From Alphaproteobacteria bacterium HGW-Alphaproteobacteria-18 (lineage in GTDB: Bacteria; Pseudomonadota; Alphaproteobacteria; Caulobacterales; Hyphomonadaceae), in NCBI GenBank assembly GCA_002841155.1, contig PHEH01000016.1, positions 1-63,297 on the forward strand: DNA of 63,297 bases. Direction: 5' to 3'. Every line of letters begins with the position of its first letter. Position 1 is the stretch's first letter. Position numbers and translations under genes: made by a program. The notes under the pieces were generated by a model that worked only from the letters and a program-made list of their open reading frames with translations, was not told the DNA's origin and did not search any database. Below, piece after piece: positions 27,661-37,024 of the stretch.

Positions 27661-28668
27661 TCAGCCTTGCAGGCTGTTTTCCGTCTGCAAGGCCCAGTCT
27701 TTCTGATGCCAGGCAAGCGCTGAGGTAATGATGTTGTCCACACCCGAGCGCGTTGCCGTCCAGCCAAGCACGTCTCTTGCCTTGTCCGGCGCTGCAATGA
27801 GGCGCGCCGCATCGCCAGGGCGGCGCGGACCGATCTTGCGCGGCAGGCGGCGGCCGGTCGCGCGCTCCACAGCGTCGACGATCTCGGCAACGCTTGTTCC
27901 CGTGCCCGTCCCGAGATTGAAGGCATTGGACGGAGCCCCTTTCTCGAGCGCATTCAGCGCAAGAAGGTGAGCCTCGGCGAGATCTTCGACATGGATGTAA
28001 TCCCGCAGCGCCGTACCATCGGGTGTGTCAAAGTCCGTACCATTCAAGGTGAAGGCATAGTCGGGATCGTAGGCGCCCTTTAGCGCAAGGGGGATCAGAT
28101 GGGTTTCGCAGGCATGCCGCTCGCCTGTCAGCGCTTCCCGGTCAGCCCCCGCCGCATTGAAATAGCGCAGGCAGGCAGAGCGGATCCCATGCGCATGATC
28201 AAAGCCGGCAAGCATCTGCTCCACCATCAGCTTCGACATGCCGTAAGGGTTGATCGGATTTTTCGGGTGGTCTTCGGCAAGGAAGTCCGTCTGCGCATGG
28301 CCAAAGATGGCGCAGGTCGAGGAAAAGATTATGGCGCGGGTGTCATGCCGCTGCATCGCCTCAAGCAGGTTCAGCGTGGCAAAGGTGTTGTTGCGATAAT
28401 ATTTGCCCGGCTCGGTTACGGATTCTCCGACCAGGGTTGAGGCCGCAAAATGTGCAACCGCATCAGGCTTGATCGCTCTGAAAGCGGCATCGATGTCGCC
28501 GGGGTTATTGAGATCGCCCTCGACCAACGCGCCCCAGCGCACAAGATCCCGCCAGCCGGTGGAGAGGTTGTCAAAGACGGTGACTTCCCAGCCCGCCTCG
28601 GCAAAAGCCCTGCAACAATGACTGCCGACATAGCCCGCCCCGCCTAAAACAAGCACTTTTCCCGGCAT
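27661..28668 (-). CDS. galE: UDP-glucose 4-epimerase
   Basis: 335-aa extended short-chain dehydrogenase interconverting UDP-glucose and UDP-galactose, a sugar-donor supply step for the exopolysaccharide. NAD motif GGAGYVGSHCCRAF at the N-terminus, catalytic S-S-T in IIFSSTCAIFG, YxxxK in NPYGMSKLMVEQML, and the galE-type LRYFNAAGA and DGTALRDYIHVEDLAEAH. ATG at 28668 with GAGGGACCAGGA upstream. Lies 53 bp upstream of the GT2 start, same strand. Confidence 0.93.
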   Translation of the reverse strand: MPGKVLVLGGAGYVGSHCCRAFAEAGWEVTVFDNLSTGWRDLVRWGALVEGDLNNPGDIDAAFRAIKPDAVAHFAASTLVGESVTEPGKYYRNNTFATLNLLEAMQRHDTRAIIFSSTCAIFGHAQTDFLAEDHPKNPINPYGMSKLMVEQMLAGFDHAHGIRSACLRYFNAAGADREALTGERHACETHLIPLALKGAYDPDYAFTLNGTDFDTPDGTALRDYIHVEDLAEAHLLALNALEKGAPSNAFNLGTGTGTSVAEIVDAVERATGRRLPRKIGPRRPGDAARLIAAPDKARDVLGWTATRSGVDNIITSALAWHQKDWALQTENSLQG

Positions 28669-28780
28669 TCCTGGTCCCTCAAATCAAAACAAATGTCCCC
28701 CTGCATAACAGAGGGCCCCAACCAAACCAGAGATATGCAAGAATTCCACCGCTTCAGAAGCAGTCAGGCAAGGGGGGTGA

Positions 28781-28984
28781 TCAGCCGAAAATCGACACGA
28801 AAGCCCAGATTATAGCGCCCCACAAACCAGCACTCAGCCCAACAATCGTAAGCAAGCGCAGCCACACGGGCAGCTTTTCCCCACTATATTCGTTCATGAG
28901 AGAACGATCACTCTCGAGTACTCCCGTAACGGGGTCTGTGAAGGTGCCTGATTTCATTGGCATCATTTGGCTCGAACGCGACAT
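28781..28984 (-). CDS. small membrane protein
   Basis: 67-aa protein with a polar N-terminal half (SGTFTDPVTGVLESDRSLMN) and one C-terminal membrane segment (VWLRLLTIVGLSAGLWGAIIWAFVSIF). I do not recognise it. The frame reaches 29002; ATG at 28984 is taken as the start, and 28969 or 28963 are also possible. It lies alone between galE and the polymerase with gaps of 112 and 156 bp in which I see no other gene, so it may be a separate transcript within the locus. Confidence 0.55.
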   Translation of the reverse strand: MSRSSQMMPMKSGTFTDPVTGVLESDRSLMNEYSGEKLPVWLRLLTIVGLSAGLWGAIIWAFVSIFG

Positions 28985-29140
28985 GACTACATATAAAGCC
29001 ACGAAGACTTAACAGCGCTTTAAAGCAATATCGCCAACTCGCCGTATTATGAGAAATGCAGCTCGAATTCTGGCATTATTCAGGCAAACAGGCCCGGCCG
29101 ATACAGCCGGCGGGTTCAAAATGACAAGGATGTCTGCATT

Positions 29141-30427
29141 TTAATGTTGGGGCCTGCCGGTTACCCGCGCGCGGCCTTCCAGTTTCGGGTCGTACAATCT
29201 GAACGGAGCGATGCCGGCAAGCGCTTGCAGAAAAACGGGCGTGGTGAACATTCCCCAAAGCAATGACTCTGTGAAAGTCATCGTCAGGTTCACTGCGATC
29301 AGAAGGACAAGGGCCGAGTTCACCAGCGAGCCATCCTGGAACCAGAGATACAGCATCCTCAGCGAGGTCCAGCCCAGGAACACGAGGAACAGCGCCAGCC
29401 CGACATAGCCAAGGTGTACCTGAACCTCCAGATAGGCATTGTGGAAGGTCAGCTTGGTTCCGTATGCCTTGAAGTCGTTTTCATTGAGCGTCTGGGCTGC
29501 GCCGGAATCGTAATACCAGAAGCCTTCAAGCCCGAGACCAAACCAGGGTTTCTGTTCCGCCGCGAGACGGGCCCCTTCCCAGAGGCTGGTGCGCCCTGTC
29601 AGCGTAGCATCCTTGCCGACCAGTTCCAGGAACCGTTCGACAAAAGTATTCTGCGGAAGGTTCAGCACGACGAGTGTAAGGATCAGACCGGCCATCAGGC
29701 TGAACAGGATCACCAACGTCGAGAGCCCCTGCACCTTGGTAGCAGGCGACCAGAAGAACTTGATACCGGCAAGCCCCGCTGCGCCCAGCACTGCAAACAC
29801 CAGAGATGTCGCCGAGTCCGCCATGTACAGGAACACAAAGCAGAGCGGCACAAATGGCAGGGCCAGCAAGCGCAGGAAAACCGGCTCTTTTTCATTCAGA
29901 ACGGTAATCAGGCTGAGCAGCATGCAGAACAGCATGTGCACAGCAAAGTAGTTTTTGCTCGCATAGGGACCACCCCACTGAAAGTCTCCCCAGTAAGGGA
30001 TTGAAGCGAGCGTGGTGCCCATGCCAGCGAACATGATGACCCGGAGCGCCTGCTGGGTCGTCAGGTGGCCTGCGATGACCACAGCCACAAACGAGGAAAG
30101 GAAGAAGAGAATACCCTGGCGCATGGCCTCAGTCGGATATGGCGCCCATCCCACAGACAGAAGGCCGAGGATGGCCAACGCGAAGAGGGGCCATGACCGG
30201 AACATGAGCGGCAACAGCCGCTTGTGATCATAGATCATGATGCCAATGAAACAGAGAATGCATAGATAGCGCAGCGGCGAAAACACTTCGAGCGGCAGAT
30301 AGATGATGAACATCCAGAGCGTGACAAATGCCTGTTCAAGACGCCCGGCGCCCTTGTCCACCGAATAGACGTTCACATAGGCTGGCTCGATAGTCGCCCC
30401 GCGGCGGGACTGCGCGTAATCAGACAC
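29141..30427 (-). CDS. O-antigen ligase / Wzy-type exopolysaccharide polymerase
   Basis: 428-aa inner-membrane protein with about ten membrane segments and one large loop near residues 270-340 that carries KDATLTGRTSLWEG and FGLGLEGFWYYDSG, then FHNAYLEVQVHLGYVG. This loop is the mark of the Wzy/WaaL/ExoQ family, which polymerises repeat units in the periplasm. The frame opens with TTG at 30442, but a GTG at 30427 sits 6 nt after GGAGG and is chosen. Neighbours are a GT4 enzyme and a Wzc-type kinase, as expected for Wzx/Wzy-dependent export. Confidence 0.88.
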   Translation of the reverse strand: MSDYAQSRRGATIEPAYVNVYSVDKGAGRLEQAFVTLWMFIIYLPLEVFSPLRYLCILCFIGIMIYDHKRLLPLMFRSWPLFALAILGLLSVGWAPYPTEAMRQGILFFLSSFVAVVIAGHLTTQQALRVIMFAGMGTTLASIPYWGDFQWGGPYASKNYFAVHMLFCMLLSLITVLNEKEPVFLRLLALPFVPLCFVFLYMADSATSLVFAVLGAAGLAGIKFFWSPATKVQGLSTLVILFSLMAGLILTLVVLNLPQNTFVERFLELVGKDATLTGRTSLWEGARLAAEQKPWFGLGLEGFWYYDSGAAQTLNENDFKAYGTKLTFHNAYLEVQVHLGYVGLALFLVFLGWTSLRMLYLWFQDGSLVNSALVLLIAVNLTMTFTESLLWGMFTTPVFLQALAGIAPFRLYDPKLEGRARVTGRPQH

Positions 30428-30496
30428 AAGAAACCTCCGCAATGCCGCATTCCCCGCGCACGCCTCTGCTCTTCGTACACGGGAATGCTGGACAGA

Positions 30497-31636
30497 TCAT
30501 GAAACGACCTGCGGATATACGGAAGATTCAATGATCTGGCGCAGGAAGCCATTAGGCTGAATAAATGTCTCGTCAGGCAGGTCAGCAAGCGTCTGGCTGA
30601 AGGCTGAAACTGGCGCGGGATCCAGAAGCAGACCGGCGATCAGATCCGGCAGGGTGGAGTCCAGAGGCTCATCCAGGATGAAGCCACACGCGTTGCGCAA
30701 TATCCATCGTGCGGTTTCCGTATTCGAGGGGGCGATGGGCGGGACGCAATAATAACCGCCTTCATATATGCGATTTGGCAAAAGCCAGCTGGAGTTGAGC
30801 CCCGCCTCCATGAAATCCCCCGACCAGACGATATCCAGCCCGGCATAGATTTCCGGCAGGTCTTCAGGTGACCGATACCGTCCGTGATAGGACATGTTGG
30901 AGCGCGCGGCGACCTTGGCTTCAAAATCCGGGATCTCGGTCAGAGCCGGAACCCCGTGCAGGCGCACCTCAACCTGCGGGCCGAAACGGTCAGCGACCTG
31001 GCACAGCAGATCAAGGGACCGATGACAACGGAGGTTCCCAACCCAGCCAAGCCGGATGTGGCCTGGCGCCTGCCCGCTTCCCGCAGGCGCGCGCGCGCCA
31101 TAGCTGGCCTGCCCCGAGAGACGGTTCTCGACAAGATGCGCCTGAGCTGCGCCCGGATAGTAACGGTCAAAATGCTCGGTCAGAAAGGCGGGGGAGGAGA
31201 CAACCAGCGCCTTCGAGCGCTTGAGCAATGCCCCTTCAAGGGCGCGCAGGCCCATGCCAATGATATCCTTCCGGCAAAGCAGGCGGTGAATGTCGAGACA
31301 CTCATAGATGACGGGCGTTGCAAGCTTTGCATGACGCTTCGCCAGGAAGGCACAGGCCAGCATGTCCAGATTTCGGGCGTAGATCACATCGGCCGACGCT
31401 AACTGCGCGCCTGAAGCAGCGGCTAGCCGGGCACCCCGAAAGACCTGACGGATACGCTGGAGGAAAGCCCCGTCATGGGTTTGCCCCAGATCGACATTCT
31501 CCCATTCCTGCGCCAAGGGCTCACGCCGGCGCATCATGAATCCCGTCACCTGGAAACCATCGTCCTGAAAGCCACGCGCACGTCTGCGAACAGCCGCATC
31601 CGCCGCATCATGACCGAAGAAGGCAATCCTGGTCAC
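30497..31636 (-). CDS. GT4-type glycosyltransferase
   Basis: 379-aa GT-B fold protein for polysaccharide assembly. N-terminal IAFFGHDAADAAVRRRARGF and the acceptor-side YARNLDMLACAFLAK; C-terminal donor domain with RLGWVGNLR and a GT4-like late segment (DIVWSGDFMEAGLNSSWLLPNR, then EGGYYCVPPIAP) where an E-x7-E motif would be; only its first Glu is clear. GTG start at 31636 after GAGGACGG. It is 26 bp downstream of the autokinase gene. Confidence 0.83.
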   Translation of the reverse strand: MTRIAFFGHDAADAAVRRRARGFQDDGFQVTGFMMRRREPLAQEWENVDLGQTHDGAFLQRIRQVFRGARLAAASGAQLASADVIYARNLDMLACAFLAKRHAKLATPVIYECLDIHRLLCRKDIIGMGLRALEGALLKRSKALVVSSPAFLTEHFDRYYPGAAQAHLVENRLSGQASYGARAPAGSGQAPGHIRLGWVGNLRCHRSLDLLCQVADRFGPQVEVRLHGVPALTEIPDFEAKVAARSNMSYHGRYRSPEDLPEIYAGLDIVWSGDFMEAGLNSSWLLPNRIYEGGYYCVPPIAPSNTETARWILRNACGFILDEPLDSTLPDLIAGLLLDPAPVSAFSQTLADLPDETFIQPNGFLRQIIESSVYPQVVS

Positions 31637-31662
31637 CCGTCCTCAAACCTTCGCGTTCTGTT

Positions 31663-34068
31663 CTATTCGGCCGAGATGCGGTCAATCGTGTCAGAACGTC
31701 CGCTGGCTTTGGAGGGCGGCACCTGGATGGCAATTGAAGATTTCGGCCCCTTGCTGTTCGCCTTGGGCTTCTTCGGCTTCGACCAGCCAAAGAGACCTGG
31801 CTTGGCTTCCATCTGGTAATATTTGCGATAGGCCTTGTACGTCGCACCTGGATCGCGATGATGGCGGCGGCGGTTCAGGTCGACCATGTTGAGCGTAACG
31901 CCCAGAACGTCTGCCTTGAAGTTCCGCAGCAGCGTCAGGGACTGGCGGGCAGCCGAACGGGTGGTCTGACGCCAGCGAACAACGAGAATGGCCTTGTCCA
32001 CCTTACCGGCGACAACACGGGCTTCAGCCATCAGGAGCAGCGGGCCTGTATCGATCAGGATGAGATCGTACATTGCCCGCAGGCGCGAGAGCAGCTCGTC
32101 AAAGGCACGGGTGCCGAAAACATCATGCGGCGTATGGCCGTTCAACGAAAGCGGCAGGATATCGAGCATCGTCTTGTGGTCCTTGACGATGGCATCAGAC
32201 AGCTGACCGGCGCCAAAGAGGTGTTCCACGAGGCCCATTTCGGGCTTCATGCCTGCCATCTCGGTGAGCTGGCGGCGGCGGAAGTCACCATCAATCACCA
32301 GCGTACGCGAGCCCGACATCGCCGACATGCGGCCAAGGCTGAGTGCCAGGCTCGTCTTGCCTTCATCCGGCAACGAGGAGGTTATCGCCACAGTTTTCGT
32401 CTCGCTGTCGAGATCAGAGAAGGCAATGGCGGCACGGAGATAACGTATGCTTTCCGCATATGCCGAGAGCGGATTTTCTACCAGGAAGTCCGCCGGACTT
32501 GTCTGGCCAAGCCCCAGAAGACCCGCAGTGCGGATGAGCGGAACAGACCCGATCGGGTTGGAGCCAAGCTTGTTCTCGACATCTTCCGAAGTGCTGATGT
32601 TGGAGTCGAACAACTCTGCAACAATCGCCAGGAAGACACCAACAATCACGCCAAGAAGGCAGCCGATTATCAAGTTGAAGACCTTGCGCGGAGACGCCGG
32701 GCTGTAAGGCACGGAGGCTGTTGACAGAATGCTGGAGTCCGCCGTGATCAGAGCATCCTGCTCACGCGTCTGCTTGGAGCGGGCAAGAAATTCTTCGAGC
32801 ATGACACGGCTGGTCTGAGCATCGCGTTCAAGCTCGCGCAGGCGAACCAGGTTTACGTTGTTGCCGCGAAGCTGCGAGGTTGATCGGCCGATCTCGCCCT
32901 GAATGGAGTAAAGCTGAGCCTGGGCGACGCGTAGCTCGCTCTCGAGGTTGGCCGCAATACGGTTCATCTCGGAGTTCATCTGGCGGTCAATATCGGCCAC
33001 TTCGTTGCGCGCACTGATAAGGTCCGGGTGACGATCGCCAACACGCGTTTCAAGCTCGGCAACGCGGCGCATGATCTCCGATCGTTGGCCCTTCAAGTCG
33101 TTGATGAGCGGCGAGCTGATGACTTCCGAAACACCCTCCACACCCGCACCGCTGTCGATCTGGCGGCGCATGCTTTCATAGCGGGCGCGGGCGCGATCAG
33201 CTTCGATCTGAGCTTGTCCGCGCTGGGATGTGAGATAGCCGATCTGCTGTTCCGTCAGGGTTGTGCCCTGCGCTTCGAGAAGGCCGGTTTCGGCGCGGAA
33301 GCTTTCAACGCGCTGCTCTTTCTCTTCAACTTCGTCACGCAGGCCGGAAACACGCTCCTGGAGCCATTCTGTGGCCTTGCGCGTTGCATCATATTTCTTC
33401 TCGAGCTGCTGAACGCGATACTGTTCGGCAACTTCATTGGCGAGGCGCGCCGCCGTTTCGGGTGAGGTGCTGGTGACATCCACCGTGAGCAGGTATGTCG
33501 CACCGACACGGCCAACACGGACATTCCCCATCAGCGTGCCGACAACGCCTTCAAAGATCTCGGCTTCCCTCTGTTCCGGCGTCATGCCGGCAAACGGATC
33601 TTTCACCGAAGTGTCACCCCCGAGCAGACCTACAACGGCCTTGCGGGTGGAAGACAGAAGGCTGTCCTTCTGTGGACGGAGCGTCCAGTTGAACTCTGGA
33701 TCTTCGATGAGGCTCTGCTTCTCCGCGACGCGGGAAAGGAGCGCTTTGGACGCAATGACGCGCACTTCGGTATCGATCACGGAGGTTGTCCCGCCGCCAG
33801 CGCCCGAAAACAGCGCGCCCAGATCGATGACGTTGATCTGGTTGGTATCCAGCTGGATGACCGACTGCGCCCTGTAGGTAGGCGTCTGCGTGAACGTCAT
33901 GAAAACGACCAGGCCGAGCACGGTGACGAAACCGGCAAATATCAGCCAGAAACGCCGATAGATCATGCTCATCATCGATTTGATGTCGAACATGTTCGTA
34001 TCTGGTCCGCCGGAGTTTCCAGCTGATCCCGCGTTTGAAGGAATTTCGATCGTATATGACTTGGTCAA
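31663..34068 (-). CDS. Wzc/ExoP-type polysaccharide co-polymerase with tyrosine autokinase domain
   Basis: 801-aa inner-membrane protein controlling polymer length and export. Order: membrane segment at about 40-60, a long periplasmic Wzz/GNVR coiled-coil domain (roughly 60-470, with repeated Glu/Arg-rich helices), second membrane segment (FNLIIGCLLGVIVGVFLAIVAELF), then a BY-kinase with Walker A SSLPDEGKTSLALSL, Walker A' LVIDGDFRRRQ and Walker B DLILIDTGPLL. The C-terminus has a Tyr cluster (YKAYRKYY), the likely autophosphorylation site, followed by a basic tail. TTG start at 34068 (AGAGG upstream); ATG at 33993 is possible. Confidence 0.92.
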   Translation of the reverse strand: MTKSYTIEIPSNAGSAGNSGGPDTNMFDIKSMMSMIYRRFWLIFAGFVTVLGLVVFMTFTQTPTYRAQSVIQLDTNQINVIDLGALFSGAGGGTTSVIDTEVRVIASKALLSRVAEKQSLIEDPEFNWTLRPQKDSLLSSTRKAVVGLLGGDTSVKDPFAGMTPEQREAEIFEGVVGTLMGNVRVGRVGATYLLTVDVTSTSPETAARLANEVAEQYRVQQLEKKYDATRKATEWLQERVSGLRDEVEEKEQRVESFRAETGLLEAQGTTLTEQQIGYLTSQRGQAQIEADRARARYESMRRQIDSGAGVEGVSEVISSPLINDLKGQRSEIMRRVAELETRVGDRHPDLISARNEVADIDRQMNSEMNRIAANLESELRVAQAQLYSIQGEIGRSTSQLRGNNVNLVRLRELERDAQTSRVMLEEFLARSKQTREQDALITADSSILSTASVPYSPASPRKVFNLIIGCLLGVIVGVFLAIVAELFDSNISTSEDVENKLGSNPIGSVPLIRTAGLLGLGQTSPADFLVENPLSAYAESIRYLRAAIAFSDLDSETKTVAITSSLPDEGKTSLALSLGRMSAMSGSRTLVIDGDFRRRQLTEMAGMKPEMGLVEHLFGAGQLSDAIVKDHKTMLDILPLSLNGHTPHDVFGTRAFDELLSRLRAMYDLILIDTGPLLLMAEARVVAGKVDKAILVVRWRQTTRSAARQSLTLLRNFKADVLGVTLNMVDLNRRRHHRDPGATYKAYRKYYQMEAKPGLFGWSKPKKPKANSKGPKSSIAIQVPPSKASGRSDTIDRISAE

Positions 34069-34130
34069 GGCAGTGCCTCTGAAGAAAGTATCGGAGGCCG
34101 GCAGGATGCCCGCCTCCAGGAAGTTAGATG

Positions 34131-35417
34131 TTACGGGAACAGACGGACGCCGACGCCAAACGTCGTCACGCCATATGAGGGATCACCGAACACATCGATA
34201 CCGGACACATCGCGATCTGCCCGGCTGATAAAGGTATCAAAGTGCACGCGGCGGTTCATCTTGTAGGTCGCAGAAACTCCGAAATCGGTACCCTCGTCCT
34301 TCCGGTCGATCTCCTCGAAAGCATATTCGAAGTAGTTCGCGTTCGCAGACAGCACGATATTGCGGCGGAGTTCATGATCGACGCGGATGCCCATACGGCT
34401 TTCCACCGCAGTCGGCGCATCAAAGAGGCCTGTGTCTGTAACCCGGCGGTTGCCGTTCAGGGTAAGCGTGGTCAGCTGGGTCGGGAACCATTGAAGGCGG
34501 CCATCAAACGACAGGCCACTGACATCTTCAAAGAAGCTGTCATCCTTGGTTTCATTCAGGTGACCGATAGCGACATCGCCCCGTACCAGCGAGTTGAGTT
34601 CAAAATCGACGCCGGCCGAAACGGTATAGCCTTTGGAATCCCGCGACCGCGGCAGACCGCCAAACACCTGAAGGGTATCATATTCACGCTGCTCGTAAGT
34701 CGCCTGGCCGAATACGGCAAAGTTGGGCGAAACAGCATACGACAGGCGCGTGCGGCCATCCATCACCGTACGATTACGATAGCTCTGATCGATTGGGAGA
34801 CCCGTACCGATCTGACGGCCATTCTCGTAGTCTTCGTTGCGGATACCCACGCCATTGGTCCAGCGCACCCGATCACTCAGATAGTTGGCTTCAAGGTTGG
34901 CGCCCTGAATGGACACACCAATTGGTTTGTCCGGGCTAAAAACGTTGGTGATGTCTGTACGCGGCTCTACGCGGTCTTCCACAAAGGCAGACGCGCCGAG
35001 CGAGAAACTGCGAGAGACATCCAGCCGGCCGCGCAGACGCGCGCGCAGATCGTTATGGGACTCGTCTCCCTGATCGAAATATTCGTTGCGATGGGCCGAA
35101 ACATCAAACCCGACGCCATGCACGCTCCAGGTCGTGTCCCCCGATGCCAGAACACCCGCGCGGCCAATCGCGCCGGATTCCTCGTTCTGGGAAACCACGT
35201 AAATGTTGTCAGAATACGAAACACCGAGTTCCGCCGCAGAGCGAACCCTGAACGCGCCAAGACGAACCGGCTCCGGATCGAATTCAGGCTGCGTGCGGTC
35301 GAGCACGGCAGTGTACTTGTCCCGGCTGTAGAAATCAGTGCCTTGTGCGTTCGCCACTGAAGCAGCGATAGCGCACACAGCCGCGCTGGTGAGGCTCAGG
35401 CGTTTCAGGTCAGTCAT
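34131..35417 (-). CDS. outer-membrane beta-barrel protein of the exopolysaccharide locus
   Basis: 428-aa secreted protein: signal peptide (SLTSAAVCAIAASVANAQ) then a body of alternating short amphipathic strands (AELGVSYSDNIYVV; GVGFDVSAHRNEYFD; SYRNRTVMDGRTRLSYAV; GVSATYKMNRRVHFDTFISR), typical of the BBP2-like beta-barrel family found beside exopolysaccharide kinases. It may help the polymer across or onto the outer membrane (inference). Start ATG at 35417 chosen for spacing from AGTGAGA; 35429 is also possible. First gene of the minus-strand run. Confidence 0.82.
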   Translation of the reverse strand: MTDLKRLSLTSAAVCAIAASVANAQGTDFYSRDKYTAVLDRTQPEFDPEPVRLGAFRVRSAAELGVSYSDNIYVVSQNEESGAIGRAGVLASGDTTWSVHGVGFDVSAHRNEYFDQGDESHNDLRARLRGRLDVSRSFSLGASAFVEDRVEPRTDITNVFSPDKPIGVSIQGANLEANYLSDRVRWTNGVGIRNEDYENGRQIGTGLPIDQSYRNRTVMDGRTRLSYAVSPNFAVFGQATYEQREYDTLQVFGGLPRSRDSKGYTVSAGVDFELNSLVRGDVAIGHLNETKDDSFFEDVSGLSFDGRLQWFPTQLTTLTLNGNRRVTDTGLFDAPTAVESRMGIRVDHELRRNIVLSANANYFEYAFEEIDRKDEGTDFGVSATYKMNRRVHFDTFISRADRDVSGIDVFGDPSYGVTTFGVGVRLFP

Positions 35418-35787
35418 GCTATTTACCATTCTCACTTTGATTGCGAGGCCGGTTTAACCCGGACTATCTGGCGGTCCCCTGCAAGTTCAACGCCACCCCG
35501 CCCGGTGGGCCATGAACACATTCATATCAGCGGATTTGCTGAACGTTGTTTACGCGGAAATGGATTACAAATGAATATCACGATCCCGTAGTTTTATCCT
35601 TTCAGGACGTGTTTCGCGCGTAGACCTCGCCCCTTTGGGGCGCGCCGTTAATATTAACAAGGTCTAAACAGCTGCGTTTGAATTTCAATTAAATTGAAAG
35701 GACAGGCAGGCCGCAGACAATAAAAGTGAGGGGACCGGCCACAGAATAGCTTTGCAAAGGCCCTCCCTGCTCTCTTACAAGCAGGAT
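35418..35787. promoter_or_regulatory. divergent control region with two palindromes
   Basis: 370-bp AT-richer gap between the exopolysaccharide operon (minus) and the LldD-like gene (plus), with no gene. Two perfect palindromes: GTTAATATTAAC at 35647-35658 and TTTCAATT-A-AATTGAAA at 35683-35699. A G+C hairpin (GCCCC-TTT-GGGGC) lies at about 35630-35643. These look like operator sites; which regulator binds is unknown. Confidence 0.55.
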
Positions 35788-36954
35788 ATGCCGACACTTT
35801 CTCTTGCCCCCGCCAGCACCTCAGATTACCGCCTCAGAGCCGAGAAGCGCCTGCCACGCTTCCTGTTCGACTATCTGGACGGCGGCGCCTATGGCGAACT
35901 GACCCTTCGGCGCAATGTAGCCGACTTTGAGGCCCTGGAACTGCGGCAGCGCATTCTGCGCGATGTCTCCAGCCTGACCACAGAAAAAGCCTTTCTTGGC
36001 AACACCTTGACGATGCCTCTGGCGCTCTCTCCGGTCGGCTTATCCGGCATGATGGCCCGGCGCGGCGAAGCCCGGGCTGCCAAGGTTGCCGGCGAATTCG
36101 GGATTCCCTACTGCCTGTCCACCCTGTCAGTCTGCTCCGTCGAGGAAGTAGCCGCTGCCACCCGAGGGCCGCTCTGGTTCCAGCTTTACATGATCCGTGA
36201 TCGCGGATCGGTCGCAGACCTGATCGCCCGCGCCAAGGCGGCCGGCGTCTCGGCGCTCGTACTCACGGTCGACCTCCCGGTCGTGGGCACCCGTTACCGG
36301 GATGTCCGCAATACGATGAGCGGCGGGGGCGGCGCCTGGGCCCGCCTGCGCCGTGGGCTCGTCTCCTATATGATGCACCCCGGCTGGACGGTCGATGTGG
36401 GCTTGCGAGGAGGGCCTCATATACTGGCCAATGTTGCGCCTTACGTGGCCAACGCCTCAACACCGGCAGATTTCTCGGCCTGGGCAAACTCCTCGCTCGA
36501 TCCTTCGGTCAGCTGGAAAGACGTTGAGTGGATAAAATCCCAATGGGGCGGGCCGCTCATCATCAAGGGCATCCTCGACCGGGAAGACGCGATGGAGGCT
36601 GTCAATTGCGGCGCAGACGGGATTGTCGTGTCTAATCACGGCGGCCGTCAGCTCGACGGAGTAGCCTCATCCATTCGCGCCCTGCCGCCCATTGCCGAAG
36701 CGGTCTCGGGAAAGACCCTGATCCTGATGGATGGCGGGATACGATCTGGCCAGGATATTCTCAAGGCACTCGCCAGTGGCGCAGACCTTGCCATGATGGG
36801 CCGCCCCTGGGTCTACGCCCTTGCCGGCGGCGGAGAAAAGGGCCTCGCCCACCTCCTTGCAGCGATGAAGGGCGAATTGACAGTGTCGATGGCGCTCACA
36901 GGCATTACGCAGGTGACAGACGCTTCGCCCGGCCTCCTGTCACCGGCGAGCTGA
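35788..36954 (+). CDS. lldD: LldD-type FMN-dependent alpha-hydroxy-acid dehydrogenase
   Basis: 388-aa enzyme oxidising an L-2-hydroxy acid (lactate, glycolate or related) using FMN. Visible: FDYLDGGAYGELTLRRN, ALSPVGLSGMMARRGE, LTVDLPVVGTRYRDVRN, the FMN-binding IIKGILDREDA, and the catalytic His-Gly-Gly-Arg with VSNHGGRQLDG; DGGIRSGQDILKAL and GRPWVYAL close the barrel. ATG at 35788 is taken as start (the frame opens with TTG at 35752 without a ribosome-binding site). Not in the same transcript as the NRPS/PKS genes, which converge on it, so the functional link to them is open. Confidence 0.9.
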   Translation: MPTLSLAPASTSDYRLRAEKRLPRFLFDYLDGGAYGELTLRRNVADFEALELRQRILRDVSSLTTEKAFLGNTLTMPLALSPVGLSGMMARRGEARAAKVAGEFGIPYCLSTLSVCSVEEVAAATRGPLWFQLYMIRDRGSVADLIARAKAAGVSALVLTVDLPVVGTRYRDVRNTMSGGGGAWARLRRGLVSYMMHPGWTVDVGLRGGPHILANVAPYVANASTPADFSAWANSSLDPSVSWKDVEWIKSQWGGPLIIKGILDREDAMEAVNCGADGIVVSNHGGRQLDGVASSIRALPPIAEAVSGKTLILMDGGIRSGQDILKALASGADLAMMGRPWVYALAGGGEKGLAHLLAAMKGELTVSMALTGITQVTDASPGLLSPAS

Positions 36955-37024
36955 TCCGCTCAGCCAAAGTGGCGTGACCGGAACCGGCCCGCAGTCAGCA
37001 CTCCGCCCCGTATCCGGGTCTGTT

